A stretch of 38,320 bases of DNA from Bacteroidetes bacterium UBA6183 (GCA_002422865.1 DITN01000096.1:1-38320), one strand, 5' to 3'; counted from the first letter of the stretch, positions 8,696-17,619 are shown. Numbers and translations: made by a program. Notes: generated by a model not told the origin, from the letters alone.

Positions 8696-8929
8696 ATGAG
8701 CAATGATCCGATACAATACATTCCTTTTACCAATACCGATGAACTGATATTACATCTAGATATTTCCCAAGTGTTAATTGATAAGCTCAAGGAAAATATT
8801 GAACTAATACCCAAAGCAGCTGATAGTGACAGAGAACAACTTGAGGAATCAGTTGTAAACAGTCTTAACGTATTGATTGATGGTTTCGCTAATGCAGTAT
8901 TGAGTATTCAACAGGGTTATATCAAATAA
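8696..8929 (+). CDS. Hypothetical 77-residue protein
   Basis: This short cytoplasmic protein is not one I recognise. It is largely helical and acidic, with Leu/Ile-rich segments (LILHLDISQVLIDKLKENI) that suggest a helical bundle or dimer, and no membrane segment. A good promoter-like sequence lies just upstream, divergent from the Dam cassette, and about 65 bases separate it from the sigma-factor gene. It is probably a single-gene unit. No function is proposed. Confidence 0.55.
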   Translation: MSNDPIQYIPFTNTDELILHLDISQVLIDKLKENIELIPKAADSDREQLEESVVNSLNVLIDGFANAVLSIQQGYIK

Positions 8930-9000
8930 TGCCTCTAAAGAATGATTTTATCAAAAATAAAATGTGTTTACTTTTCCATTGAAAATAGAACTAAGTGTTA

Positions 9001-9540
9001 ATGAATCAAGTTCAAAAAATATTATCAGGAGATCTTTCTGAGTTGGATAAAGTATACATAGAGATAAAACCTAAATTCATAAGTTTTGCCAGAAGACAGT
9101 TCCCTCAATTCGAGATGGAGGAGATTGAGGATATTTATCAGGATACAATCATCGTATTCTATCAAAATATAAAAAGGGGGATTCTAAAAGAAATTAACTC
9201 TAATGTTTCTGCTTATTTGATACAAATTGGAAAAATTAAACTAATCCAACTCTATGAGTCCAAAAAGAAAGAGTTAGGTGTAAAGGAGCATTTTCTGGCA
9301 AATGAGCTTGGGCAAGAGGAATATGATTTTAAGATTGAAAATGCAGTTAAATTCATTTACTCCAAAATGACTGATGCTTGTAAACAAATATTAAATCTAT
9401 TTTATTTTGAGAAAAAATCGATGGATGAAATTGCATTAATATTGGATTATAAAAATGCAGATACAGTAAAATCTAAGAAGAGCCGTTGCATTTCTTCATT
9501 TAATAGTAAAGTAAATAACATGTACTTCGATGGAGAATGA
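9001..9540 (+). CDS. ECF-type RNA polymerase sigma factor
   Basis: This protein (179 residues from ATG 9001) has a sigma region 2 with IYQDTIIVFYQNI (-10 recognition helix area) in the N-terminal half and a region 4 helix-turn-helix in the C-terminal third (CKQILNLFYFEKKSMDEIAL, then the recognition helix with DTVKSKKSRC). There is no region 1 or 3, and the length is normal for ECF factors. The open frame extends two codons upstream to a GTG at 8995, but ATG 9001 is the likelier start. The next gene overlaps its stop by 11 bases and encodes a single-pass membrane protein, the common arrangement of an ECF factor and its anti-sigma partner. It probably drives a set of envelope genes, perhaps the neighbouring cluster; its target promoters are unknown. 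Confidence 0.88.
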   Translation: MNQVQKILSGDLSELDKVYIEIKPKFISFARRQFPQFEMEEIEDIYQDTIIVFYQNIKRGILKEINSNVSAYLIQIGKIKLIQLYESKKKELGVKEHFLANELGQEEYDFKIENAVKFIYSKMTDACKQILNLFYFEKKSMDEIALILDYKNADTVKSKKSRCISSFNSKVNNMYFDGE

Positions 9541-10264
9541 TCTATATAATATTACCGAGGCGGAAATTGAGGAATTTGATCAGCTGTATGATGGCACGAT
9601 TGATGAAAAGGACTATTATCTGCTAAAAGCCAGGATGGAATTGGATGAAATTCTAAAACATAAATATACAGTTTATAAGCTCCTGCGTAAAGAAGTTGAA
9701 CAAGATGGCTTATCCTCAAAGGTTCTAAAATCAAGATTTATAAATCTGGATAATAAAATCAAAATGCGAAAAAAAACGCAACGGTTTTGGTTGGGTTTAA
9801 CTATTTCAGTCGCGGCAATCATAATCATAATAATAAATTCAGTTTTAACGAATCCAAAGGAAGTAATTTACGAAAGATACCGTTACTCAGATACGGGCTT
9901 ACCTGTATTGATGGGAGATTCTAAACAAACAAAAATGGATAGTGCAATGGTGTTAATTGGTGCAAAACAATATGATAACGCACATGAAATATTAAAAAAT
10001 ATTAGCGAAAACGATACTTTATTTTATTACAAAGCATTTTGTTTGGAACAACTTGGTGACATAAAAAGTGCTAGTACACTTTACCAGCAACTTGTTGCTT
10101 CTAAATCAAATTACATAAAACAGAAAAGTGAATTTCGTAATGCTTTACTTTCAATCATTTTGAATAAGCAGAAGCCATTCGAAAAAATGAAATTAATTGC
10201 ATCAGATTCAACACATGTTTATCAGGAACTTGCTCAAGAAATTATAGCAACTTCAGTTAAATAA
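9530..10264 (+). CDS. Membrane-anchored TPR protein, probable anti-sigma partner
   Basis: In this 244-residue protein, residues 1-80 are cytoplasmic, acidic and helical, as in sigma-binding domains. One membrane helix follows at about 86-105 (FWLGLTISVAAIIIIIINSV). The periplasmic part has TPR-like helical pairs (AMVLIGAKQYDNAHEIL, then YYKAFCLEQLGDIKSA). The start codon lies inside the end of the sigma gene, implying translational coupling. No classical zinc-binding anti-sigma motif is visible, so the anti-sigma role rests on topology and linkage. Its 3' end overlaps the 3' end of the convergent CHAT gene by 12 bases, and that protein also carries TPR-like repeats, so the two may interact in the periplasm. 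Confidence 0.65.
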   Translation: MENDLYNITEAEIEEFDQLYDGTIDEKDYYLLKARMELDEILKHKYTVYKLLRKEVEQDGLSSKVLKSRFINLDNKIKMRKKTQRFWLGLTISVAAIIIIIINSVLTNPKEVIYERYRYSDTGLPVLMGDSKQTKMDSAMVLIGAKQYDNAHEILKNISENDTLFYYKAFCLEQLGDIKSASTLYQQLVASKSNYIKQKSEFRNALLSIILNKQKPFEKMKLIASDSTHVYQELAQEIIATSVK

Positions 10265-12559
10265 GCCTTCTTTACCAGTTACTTGAAAGTTTGCCCAATA
10301 AAATGGGTTCGACCACTCTGGATGAAGTATGTTAGTTCTAATATCGTTTTTTGCCCTGGCAAGCGACTCACTAATAGTAAATCCATTTGATAAATATGTA
10401 TAGAAATGTTTGAATAATTCGGAGCTTGCTTGATTATCTGCATCCCAAATAGAATAAATGACGGTTGGAGTTCCGCGATACAAGAAGTTACGGGTTAGGG
10501 AAATAGATCCTTCTAATTTATAATTTTTACCACCTCCAGAGCTACAACCCACTAGTATTGCAAGATTTGGAGATACCTGTATGTTTGAATTTATATTAAG
10601 AGTATCTGAATTAAGTCGAAATTCAATTTCACCATCACTAGTTTTGTATGTATGTGCTAAAACTTGCAGTATTTGCTTTGGTGATTTAGAGTTGCTCGTA
10701 GCTCTATATTTATCAGTTAAAAATTCAATGAGTTTTTGATTATAAGGAAGAGTTTGGTTATCATGATCTGATGTCCAAATGTCGATAAATAACGGATTAT
10801 GATTTACCCAATTGCCTAATATTACGCTAAGGTTGGGGACTAATTGTATTCTATTCAAATTAGCCAAAAAACATTGGTTTGACCAGCTGTTTCCAGATTC
10901 TTCGCTTTGTAATAGTGCTTCAAAAGGGATTTTCTCTAAATGCTCATCGGGGGAAATAACAAGATTTTTATTTTTAAAATTGTTTAAACCCAACTCTTTT
11001 GTTACATATTTGGCAAAACGTTTAAAATTTTCAATGTCGTTTGTTTTGATAGCATTTAATAAACTATCAGTTGTAGCTGCTGAAACCGTTTCTTTTTCAA
11101 CAATCCATTTCAACTCCAATTTATCTTCATTAATAATTGAAATTAATATGCTTCCCCCATACAATACTTGGTAATCGATAATGCATGAATTGTTTTTTTT
11201 GCAAAAATCCTTCAATTGTTTTAGTTCAGTATTATTGAATGTTGTTTTGTTTTTTGATAATATAGATGATATTGCTTCCTGATATTTAGGCAATAAACGT
11301 TCTGTATAATTTAAAATGCTTTTATTTTTTGAGTGTGCAGCATACAAGTTTAATTCCATTAACAGTATCCAATTATTTAATGCGATTGTTGTTTGCGTAG
11401 AAAACTCTGCCTGTAGGGATTTATGAAGGTTTAAATTAGCATATTTACAGTTATTCCCAAGGGATAATAGTACCAAAGCTGTACTATCAATATTTTGATG
11501 TTTCAGCCGAAATAGCATCTTCAATTCCTCACTTCGCTGTGAAAAATACTCCCAAATATCCAAGGATTCATTATTGTTAACTCGATATAACGAACGGGTT
11601 GCTATTAGTTTACTATTTAAACCGAATAAGCTATCCATTGGTTTTTTAATCCCTTTATCGTAATAATATCCACCGAATTGTGAAAGTGCGATCGAAGTAT
11701 AAACCGCATTCCTAGTTAGTAGTGTATTTGAATTTTGGTAAACAATGAGTTCATTTAACGCAAGTCTGTAATAATTTGGTAATTCATCAAATGATTTATT
11801 AGCCCTTTTCAACATTGCAGTGGTAATGTAATTCAGGGCAATTCGAGTTCTGTTTCTATGCTTGGATTTAAAAAGAATGTTTAACTCCTTGTTGTAATAT
11901 TCCATGCCTTTCTCATAACAATATTTGTAAGGCTTGTCGAATGGTATTTTGTCTCTAACAATATCATTGTAGCTATTGCCCAGTCTGTGGTAAACCAATG
12001 CAAGGAGTTGACTTGGTAGCTGAAATGAATCGATCATAAAAATTGCTTCTTCATTTAGCTCGATTGCTTGTTGGTAGTTCTTAGTATTATGAGCATAATA
12101 TGCTCTTAATAATTTCAACTCTGTAGACTTTAACGATTCCTGAGCACCTTCATTTATTAATACTATACTATCCAGGAATTGTTTTGCGAGTGCATTGTCC
12201 TGCTTATTAAGAGCGCACAAAAGCTTTAGTTGCAGCATGTCGTATTGAGACTTATTAGTCTCCAGAAGATTCACAATGCTTAGCCCTTTATCAAACTCCC
12301 CATTATCAATGAAGCATCTGGCGATCCTTGTCTTTTCTGCATCTCTAAAGCTATGTAAGTTATTATTAAACGACTCAAAAGCTAAATTGTATAGTCCGAG
12401 ACTGATTAATGAATCTATTTCAGCTTTGGAATCAATTTGGGTAATAATGTCACTAATTATTTTTGCTTCAGATTCAATGACAGATAGCTCTGTTTTGTTG
12501 CTTCTTTGGCAAGAAAGCCAAAGGAGAACAAAAAACAAATATGTAAGCCTTCTTATCAT
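10253..12559 (-). CDS. TPR-CHAT caspase-like lipoprotein protease
   Basis: This 768-residue protein has a lipoprotein signal at residues 1-17 with lipobox LSC (C17), so it is exported and lipid-anchored. Residues about 30-440 are helical TPR-like repeats. Residues about 460-768 form a CHAT domain: ISPDEHLEKIPFEAL (535-549), the catalytic His in VLAHTYKT (H636) and catalytic Cys in LVGCSSGGG (C672), followed by YSIWDAD and FYTYLSNG as in the family. Both catalytic residues are present. CHAT proteases are caspase/separase relatives that cleave after activation by partner proteins; most studied ones are cytoplasmic, so lipid anchoring here is notable. It converges with the sigma/anti-sigma pair and diverges from an envelope operon with a WG-repeat protein. 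Targets unknown. Confidence 0.9.
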   Translation of the reverse strand: MIRRLTYLFFVLLWLSCQRSNKTELSVIESEAKIISDIITQIDSKAEIDSLISLGLYNLAFESFNNNLHSFRDAEKTRIARCFIDNGEFDKGLSIVNLLETNKSQYDMLQLKLLCALNKQDNALAKQFLDSIVLINEGAQESLKSTELKLLRAYYAHNTKNYQQAIELNEEAIFMIDSFQLPSQLLALVYHRLGNSYNDIVRDKIPFDKPYKYCYEKGMEYYNKELNILFKSKHRNRTRIALNYITTAMLKRANKSFDELPNYYRLALNELIVYQNSNTLLTRNAVYTSIALSQFGGYYYDKGIKKPMDSLFGLNSKLIATRSLYRVNNNESLDIWEYFSQRSEELKMLFRLKHQNIDSTALVLLSLGNNCKYANLNLHKSLQAEFSTQTTIALNNWILLMELNLYAAHSKNKSILNYTERLLPKYQEAISSILSKNKTTFNNTELKQLKDFCKKNNSCIIDYQVLYGGSILISIINEDKLELKWIVEKETVSAATTDSLLNAIKTNDIENFKRFAKYVTKELGLNNFKNKNLVISPDEHLEKIPFEALLQSEESGNSWSNQCFLANLNRIQLVPNLSVILGNWVNHNPLFIDIWTSDHDNQTLPYNQKLIEFLTDKYRATSNSKSPKQILQVLAHTYKTSDGEIEFRLNSDTLNINSNIQVSPNLAILVGCSSGGGKNYKLEGSISLTRNFLYRGTPTVIYSIWDADNQASSELFKHFYTYLSNGFTISESLARAKNDIRTNILHPEWSNPFYWANFQVTGKEGLFN

Positions 12560-12567
12560 TTACTGGG

Positions 12568-12575
12568 CAAATATA
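12568..12575 (-). promoter_or_regulatory. Promoter -7 box for the CHAT gene
   Basis: Read on the minus strand, this is TATATTTG, an exact match to the Bacteroidota -7 element TAnnTTTG. The ATG at 12559 begins 9 bases after the last G. A TTTG lies upstream but at 14 bases, shorter than the usual spacing, so the -33 element is uncertain. Confidence 0.5.
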
Positions 12576-12658
12576 AAATTGAAACTAAGCAAAATAAATT
12601 TTATTGCCTTGGTGTTTACCTTTAGTCTAAAAAGCAAACTAAAGCAATATCACGAATC

Positions 12659-13204
12659 ATGAATAAATTAATATTGCATCTATTTACATTCTGTTTTCTG
12701 CTTATTTCATGTCAAAACAAACAGAATGAAAATCAAAGTGTAGTAGAAAAAGTTAAATCAGACGATAATGAATCAAGTGGATTTAATGTTTCTACCGATT
12801 GCAGTATTCAACAGAAGGAGTATTTAAATCAAAAAGAGCTTTACTGGCAAGAATACAGAAAATCTGACGATAACGAATTGTTGTCAGATGAAGCACAGAA
12901 ACGATTTCTAAATTTTTGCAATTCATATTCAAATATTAAAAACTGGAGAGGCAAGCTAATAAGTGTTTCTACAATTTCGGACGGAACCTCAGTTATTGAT
13001 CTTGAATATTGTAACAGTCCTATCACGCTTTTAGTTTCAAACTTGCCCGAATCTGTTATGAGAGAAATGAGAGAAGGTGTAATCCTGGTTTTCAGCGGAA
13101 TCAAGCATTATGACAGATTGAATGGCGAATTTTTAAAAGGTTCATATAACAGTGAAGAAGTGAGCTTCTCTATTAACAATTCAGACAATACAAAAACTAA
13201 ATAA
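12659..13204 (+). CDS. Hypothetical lipoprotein
   Basis: This 181-residue protein starts with a signal peptide with lipobox LISC (cleavage at C19), followed by an Asn/Glu-rich linker. The mature part is a single alpha/beta-looking domain with no recognised family. It is divergent from the CHAT gene by about 100 bases and starts a three-gene run (gaps of 10 and 19 bases) that continues with a membrane protein and a WG-repeat protein. Like its neighbours it belongs to the cell envelope. No function is proposed. Confidence 0.65.
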   Translation: MNKLILHLFTFCFLLISCQNKQNENQSVVEKVKSDDNESSGFNVSTDCSIQQKEYLNQKELYWQEYRKSDDNELLSDEAQKRFLNFCNSYSNIKNWRGKLISVSTISDGTSVIDLEYCNSPITLLVSNLPESVMREMREGVILVFSGIKHYDRLNGEFLKGSYNSEEVSFSINNSDNTKTK

Positions 13205-13214
13205 TTGAGTAGTT

Positions 13215-13748
13215 ATGACTAATTTATTATCCAAATTCTTTACAATAATTTTTGTGATTTGTTTATTTTATGCAGCCTATGACCTTTTTATTAAAGATTT
13301 ATTTCCGCAAAAAGCTGAAGCTCCAACATCTAGTTCCCCAATCGCAGTCCGTACCGATTCATTGGGTTTGAATGTAGAAAGCGAAAACTCGATAAACGAA
13401 ACAGGTAATAAATCTTTAAATAATTTAAATTATGCTGATCAAAGTGGGACAAATAATATGCAAGTTGAATCCATGGACGACAAAATTCGAGAATTTAAAG
13501 ATGCTTATCGCAAAATGTCTGATCTATATTTGGAGGAAAAAAGTAAAAATTACAACAATTCTGGAGTATTAAAATCACTCGCACATGAATATAAGAGATA
13601 TATGTCGGCGCTCTCGATTCAGATAAAATCATTTTATAATTCAAATGAACAAAACATTAACTCAGATCAAAAGCAAAAGCTAGATTACATCAATCAGGAT
13701 TGTAATTTGGCGATTCAACAAGCGGAAATTGATGCAAATGCTTTTTGA
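13215..13748 (+). CDS. Hypothetical single-pass membrane protein
   Basis: This 177-residue protein has one N-terminal membrane helix at about residues 8-25 (FFTIIFVICLFYAAYDLF), then a low-complexity Ser/Asn-rich linker, then a charged helical C-terminal region (about 90-177) that may form a coiled coil. I recognise no family. It is the middle gene of the envelope operon between the lipoprotein and the WG-repeat protein, with short gaps. The layout suggests a periplasmic anchor or scaffold. Confidence 0.6.
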   Translation: MTNLLSKFFTIIFVICLFYAAYDLFIKDLFPQKAEAPTSSSPIAVRTDSLGLNVESENSINETGNKSLNNLNYADQSGTNNMQVESMDDKIREFKDAYRKMSDLYLEEKSKNYNNSGVLKSLAHEYKRYMSALSIQIKSFYNSNEQNINSDQKQKLDYINQDCNLAIQQAEIDANAF

Positions 13749-13767
13749 GTTATAATAATAAATTAAT

Positions 13768-15327
13768 ATGAAGAACAATCTGAATATCATTTCGTGTACA
13801 TGGCTTGTTATATTCTCTTTAGGAATATTCGGAGTCAATGTTTGTATGGGGCAGAACTCCTCAAATATTTTAGTAATTGAGCCCAAATTTGAAAATATTT
13901 CTGTTGATGACAATCTTATTATTTTTGGGATTAGAAAAAATGGCGAAATGAATTATGGATTATTTGATAAAGCTGGCAAAGAGATACTTGCTGCAACATA
14001 CAAGGATATTATAAGACCCTTTAAAAACGGTTTTGCAGTTGTTATTAATAATAATGGGCTTTATGGTTTAATAGATAAGAATGGAAATATTGTTTTTGAT
14101 ACGAAATATAGTAGAATTGACCCAATTCTAGAAAGTGCAAATTATTGGGCATATAATGACAAAATGGGGTATGTATTGTTAAATCCCTACACCCAAAATG
14201 AATTGAATATCAAACAGTTTTTATCTCAAAAAGGGATAAGATCCTCAGATTTAAATATCAGTTGTGGTTTTGTAAAATTTACTGACAATAACACACATAA
14301 ATTTGGTGCTGTTAATAGTAACGGAGAGTTAATAGCTGCTAAACACGATGAAATTAATTGTGATAATGGATTTGTTTTTATGCGTGTTGGAGGTAATTAT
14401 AAACTATATGACAAAAAAGGTAAAGAGTTAATTTGCAACTGGATTATTGAAGGAACACATCCAAGAAACTTTTGGATTTCTCCGATATATCAACAAAATT
14501 CTAGCACCAATCAATCTGGTTATTATATTGTTACATTTGCTAGTTCAGGCAAACAGAAAAAATTCATAATTGATAAACAGGGAAAAAAAGTATTTTCGGA
14601 TGTTGAGCGCGAATATTATTATAACGACGGTTATTTAGCAGTTAAATACAAAATTAATGATGGCTATTTTTATAAGTTTTTAAATAAAGAAGGCACGGTG
14701 ACACAATCAGGACTGTTTTCATCAATGGGTAAATTTGATCAAAATTGTGTTATTGTCTCAAATTACAACGGTTCTGGACTAATAAATACTTCTGGGAAAC
14801 AAATTACTCCTTTAAAATACCATAAAATTTACCCATTTAAAAATGGCTTGGCAAAAGTACAAATATTCACTAGCCTTGGATTTAAATATGGATTTATTGA
14901 TAAAACAGGGAAAGAAATTATTTCACCAAAGTATTTAGAAGCTAGAGATTTTAGTGACGGATTGGTAATTGTTAAAGATTCTACAAAGAAAATCATACTA
15001 GACAAGTCGGGCACAATAATATCGAAACCAGATTTTGAATACATAGATGATTTTAAATATGGTTTAGCAAGAATAATAAAAGACAACAAATGTGGGTTTA
15101 TTGACAAGAACTGTAACGTTGTAATTCCTTGCGTTTACGATCAAGCAATGAGTTTTGATAATAATTTTGCTGAGGTTGTGCTAGGTAATAAAAAAACACT
15201 AATTGATAAGTTTGGAAAAGAGATCAAGACGATTAATTATAATGAAGAATTTATTAATGTGGGAAATGGTATATACTTATACTCCTCTGACAATAAAAAG
15301 CTCTATGGTTTAATAATGAGCAAATAA
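13768..15327 (+). CDS. Exported WG-repeat protein
   Basis: This 519-residue protein has a signal peptide at about residues 1-29 ending near CMGQ. The rest consists of roughly 12 repeats of the WG type, each with a YGLxDKxGKEI-like core (for instance YGLFDKAGKEI, YGLIDKNGNIV, YGFIDKTGKEI). The family is abundant in Bacteroidota and is thought to mediate binding, though partners are rarely known. It ends the envelope operon; the following 500 bases have no convincing gene. The protein has no type IX sorting domain, so it is probably periplasmic or on the outer membrane by another route. It may be a substrate or sensor for the neighbouring CHAT protease; this is inference. Confidence 0.85.
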   Translation: MKNNLNIISCTWLVIFSLGIFGVNVCMGQNSSNILVIEPKFENISVDDNLIIFGIRKNGEMNYGLFDKAGKEILAATYKDIIRPFKNGFAVVINNNGLYGLIDKNGNIVFDTKYSRIDPILESANYWAYNDKMGYVLLNPYTQNELNIKQFLSQKGIRSSDLNISCGFVKFTDNNTHKFGAVNSNGELIAAKHDEINCDNGFVFMRVGGNYKLYDKKGKELICNWIIEGTHPRNFWISPIYQQNSSTNQSGYYIVTFASSGKQKKFIIDKQGKKVFSDVEREYYYNDGYLAVKYKINDGYFYKFLNKEGTVTQSGLFSSMGKFDQNCVIVSNYNGSGLINTSGKQITPLKYHKIYPFKNGLAKVQIFTSLGFKYGFIDKTGKEIISPKYLEARDFSDGLVIVKDSTKKIILDKSGTIISKPDFEYIDDFKYGLARIIKDNKCGFIDKNCNVVIPCVYDQAMSFDNNFAEVVLGNKKTLIDKFGKEIKTINYNEEFINVGNGIYLYSSDNKKLYGLIMSK

Positions 15328-15520
15328 AAACTCTAAAACATTAACTGGTGTTTGTGTCTGAAACAATCGAATATTCACCACACCCATAATTTCCTCACAA
15401 ATACAAATCAATACGATAATTCATATTATTTAATTTATATAGGGATAATACCCCTGATCAATTTGTGGCATTTTCCGCACTGGGACTTTTAAGTCAATTT
15501 CGACATATTTGACCCACTGG

Positions 15521-15775
15521 CTAGTGCTCCCTCCGTATCCAAAAAGCATAGTGTGGGGAGGGAGCCCCCTGTATAATCGAATCAATATCCCTTTTCAATT
15601 CGTTTTCCGAAAAAATTTCTGGAATAAAATTGGAGTCAAAAAGACGACCCATGTCTAAATATGAAAAGATAAGGTCGGAAAATTTCTGTGATACTTCGGA
15701 GGTCAAAATTTTAGACCCTCCATCAGTAAGACATCTTTTTATTTCAATTTTAAGGTATACCTGAAAGTGGTACAA
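15521..15775 (-). CDS. Doubtful 84-residue frame
   Basis: The frame is open but its first possible start is TTG and it has no ATG before residue 42. The translation looks fairly protein-like (helical, charged, with IFSENELKRDID) and ends in a basic tail. It might be a broken gene or part of an IS remnant in the stretch described above. I recognise no family and give it low weight. Confidence 0.2.
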   Translation of the reverse strand: MYHFQVYLKIEIKRCLTDGGSKILTSEVSQKFSDLIFSYLDMGRLFDSNFIPEIFSENELKRDIDSIIQGAPSPHYAFWIRREH

Positions 15776-15848
15776 AAAACATCCTTAAAAACTTGCACAT
15801 TAAATAAAAATAGGGTTATTTTGATACCACCTATAAAATGGTACAATA
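15767..15848. promoter_or_regulatory. Three related repeats upstream of the small recombinase
   Basis: GTGGTACAAA (15767-15776), the inverted form TTTGATACCAC (15820-15830) and ATGGTACAAT (15838-15847) are variants of one sequence. The last two face each other immediately before the ATG at 15851. This is the layout of a resolvase/invertase binding region or of an operator for self-repression. It is seen by eye only. Confidence 0.4.
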
Positions 15849-15850
15849 TT

Positions 15851-16471
15851 ATGAGAGTTTTTTATTCAAGGGTCAGTTCCGATGATGGGTCACAGAACCC
15901 AGAACGCCAGCTCCAGAAGTTGAAGGGGTTTGATTATGTATTCACCGATATGTGTTCAGGTTCCATTCCTTTATTTGAACGACCAAAGGGTTCTCAGATA
16001 AAGAAGCTTATTGATGATAATAAACTTAATCACCTAGAGATACACTCGATTGATCGCCTTGGTCGTTCGACCATAGATGTTTTGACCGTATGGGATGATC
16101 TCACGAAAAAAGGTATAACCATAACATGCAGAAACCCTAACCTTAGAAATATTGATGAGAGTGGCAAAGCGGACAAGTTCTCCGAACTAATGATGTCTAT
16201 TCTTTCAACAATGTCAACTTTTGAGCGTAATCTAATTCGTGAGAGACAAATGGAAGGTATCAGGATAAGGAAAGAAAAAAAATTATATACAGGACGACAA
16301 GTTGGAACCACAGATACACCTGAAAGACTTTTAAAAAAAGAAAAGTCAAAACTCATTTTAAAATATACGGAAAAAGGATATCCAGTGCGAGAAATTGCGA
16401 AATTAGTACCATGCTCAAAAACAACTATAATCAAAGTTAGAAAAGCCAACAATATGTTTAATCAAAATTGA
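15851..16471 (+). CDS. Small serine recombinase (resolvase/invertase family)
   Basis: This protein (206 residues from ATG 15851) has an N-terminal catalytic domain beginning VFYSRVSS; the nucleophile by family alignment is Ser9 in RVS. IDRLGRS near residue 65 and the ERNLIRERQ helix near 130 are the other hallmarks. A C-terminal helix-turn-helix is visible (YPVREIAKLVPCSKTTIIKV). The frame is open further upstream to 15767, but the upstream residues do not match the family, so ATG 15851 is the right start. These enzymes invert or resolve DNA between short sites. Related repeats sit directly upstream. It is not the island integrase, which is the large recombinase at 18369; its own sites were not found. 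Confidence 0.9.
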   Translation: MRVFYSRVSSDDGSQNPERQLQKLKGFDYVFTDMCSGSIPLFERPKGSQIKKLIDDNKLNHLEIHSIDRLGRSTIDVLTVWDDLTKKGITITCRNPNLRNIDESGKADKFSELMMSILSTMSTFERNLIRERQMEGIRIRKEKKLYTGRQVGTTDTPERLLKKEKSKLILKYTEKGYPVREIAKLVPCSKTTIIKVRKANNMFNQN

Positions 16472-16581
16472 AATTTGATGTTGTCCCTAAAAGATTAAAA
16501 ATATATTTCTCATTTAGTTTACGGGTATTTAATTTAAAAATATTACATTCTCTGAAGTATTGAACCCTAATTTAATATTGT

Positions 16582-17619
16582 ATGTCCTCAAAACTAAATG
16601 AACATGTTGTTGCAGAAATATTGAAACTAAAGGATGATGGCAATTTATATCATCGAGAAAGCCAGAACTTAGAATTTAAAGAATCTTTCAACCTGGCTGG
16701 ACTTGCAGACTACTATCGTGATTTTTCAGCATTTGCCAATAATAAAGGTGGTTATTTAATATTTGGTGTTAAAGATAGACCCAAGCGAGAGTTGGTCGGA
16801 TTATCTGCAAAAGCCACTGATCAATTTGATAAACTTGATCCAGAAATGGTTTCAGGTCATTTGCTTGAAATCTTTTCTTCAAGTATCACTTGGGAACACG
16901 AAATTTATAATATAAATGGGATGTATTTCGGTGTTTTCTATATTCATGAATCTCAAATTAAACCAGTCATAACTAAAAAAGATGAAGGAAAAGATCAATC
17001 TTTAAAAAACGGTGAAATATATTTTAGATATGGTGGTCGAACTCAAAAAATTCAGTTTGCAGAGCTTGAATCAATTATAAATAAAAGAATTGAACAAAAT
17101 AATAATCAGTGGCTGGACTTAGTACAGAAAATTGGTAAGTCAGGGCCTCAGAATGCCGCTATTTTGGATTCGGAAAAAGGTATAATAGAGAAAGGCGAGT
17201 CGCAAATTTTGGTGGTTGATGAAGAATTGTTAAGCGGATTTCAATTAATAAGAGAAGGTGAGTTTTCTGAGACAAAAGGAGCTAAAACACTCAAACTTAT
17301 TGGAAATATTTCACCCATTAATCAAGTTGAGGTAGTTAAAAAAGTACGAGAAGATAAGTTGAAAGAATATCCACTTTCTGCAAAAGAACTATCAAATGAA
17401 ATTTTGAAACGAGAGCCTACAATTAAGGTAAACAGAATTTGGGAAATCATTAAGGAGAATAATATTAAAGATAATAAAGATTACTCTGACTACTCTTTTC
17501 GAAATCAAAAGAATCGTTTAGAATATGAAAATAATGGGATGCTTGTTAAGGGTACTCCTTCCATTTACAAATACACGGCAATAGATTTCATCATAAACAT
17601 TTACAAAAATGAAAAATGA
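16582..17619 (+). CDS. AlbA_2 / Schlafen-like domain protein
   Basis: In this 345-residue protein, residues about 25-160 form an AlbA_2 (Schlafen AAA_4) domain: SQNLEFKESF (27-36) and FANNKGGYLIFGVKD (51-65) are its standard motifs, and YFRYGGRT follows near 150. The rest is a helical region with a possible winged-helix part (LSAKELSNEILKREPTIKVNR). Family members occur in transcription regulators and in many putative antiviral loci; some have nuclease activity. The 3' end overlaps the next gene by 11 bases, so the two act together. The unit sits directly before the integrase, a usual place for island cargo. A defence role is inferred from family and location. Confidence 0.8.
   Translation: MSSKLNEHVVAEILKLKDDGNLYHRESQNLEFKESFNLAGLADYYRDFSAFANNKGGYLIFGVKDRPKRELVGLSAKATDQFDKLDPEMVSGHLLEIFSSSITWEHEIYNINGMYFGVFYIHESQIKPVITKKDEGKDQSLKNGEIYFRYGGRTQKIQFAELESIINKRIEQNNNQWLDLVQKIGKSGPQNAAILDSEKGIIEKGESQILVVDEELLSGFQLIREGEFSETKGAKTLKLIGNISPINQVEVVKKVREDKLKEYPLSAKELSNEILKREPTIKVNRIWEIIKENNIKDNKDYSDYSFRNQKNRLEYENNGMLVKGTPSIYKYTAIDFIINIYKNEK

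Larger units (their letters stand above)
15328..15850. other. Gene-poor stretch with short repeats, possible IS remnant
   Basis: There is no convincing gene here except a doubtful minus-strand frame (15521-15775). The sequence holds two CACTGG direct repeats (15478-15483 and 15515-15520, 37 bases apart), a small palindromic GACTTTTAAGTC, and spaced GTCAA/TTGAC arms. Such stacked short repeats resemble the multiple terminal repeats of IS21-type elements, but I could not identify an element. The right end contains the recombinase upstream region. Confidence 0.3.

Noticed and set aside
8995..9000. GTG at 8995 as start of the sigma factor
   Set aside because: It adds two residues only; ATG at 9001 is in frame and is the normal start type.
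10812..12662. Plus-strand open frames opposite the CHAT gene
   Set aside because: Antisense shadows; the CHAT frame has clear catalytic motifs.
15767..15850. Upstream extension of the small serine recombinase
   Set aside because: The added 28 residues do not resemble the family and overlap the repeat cluster; MRVFYSRVS from 15851 is the standard N-terminus.
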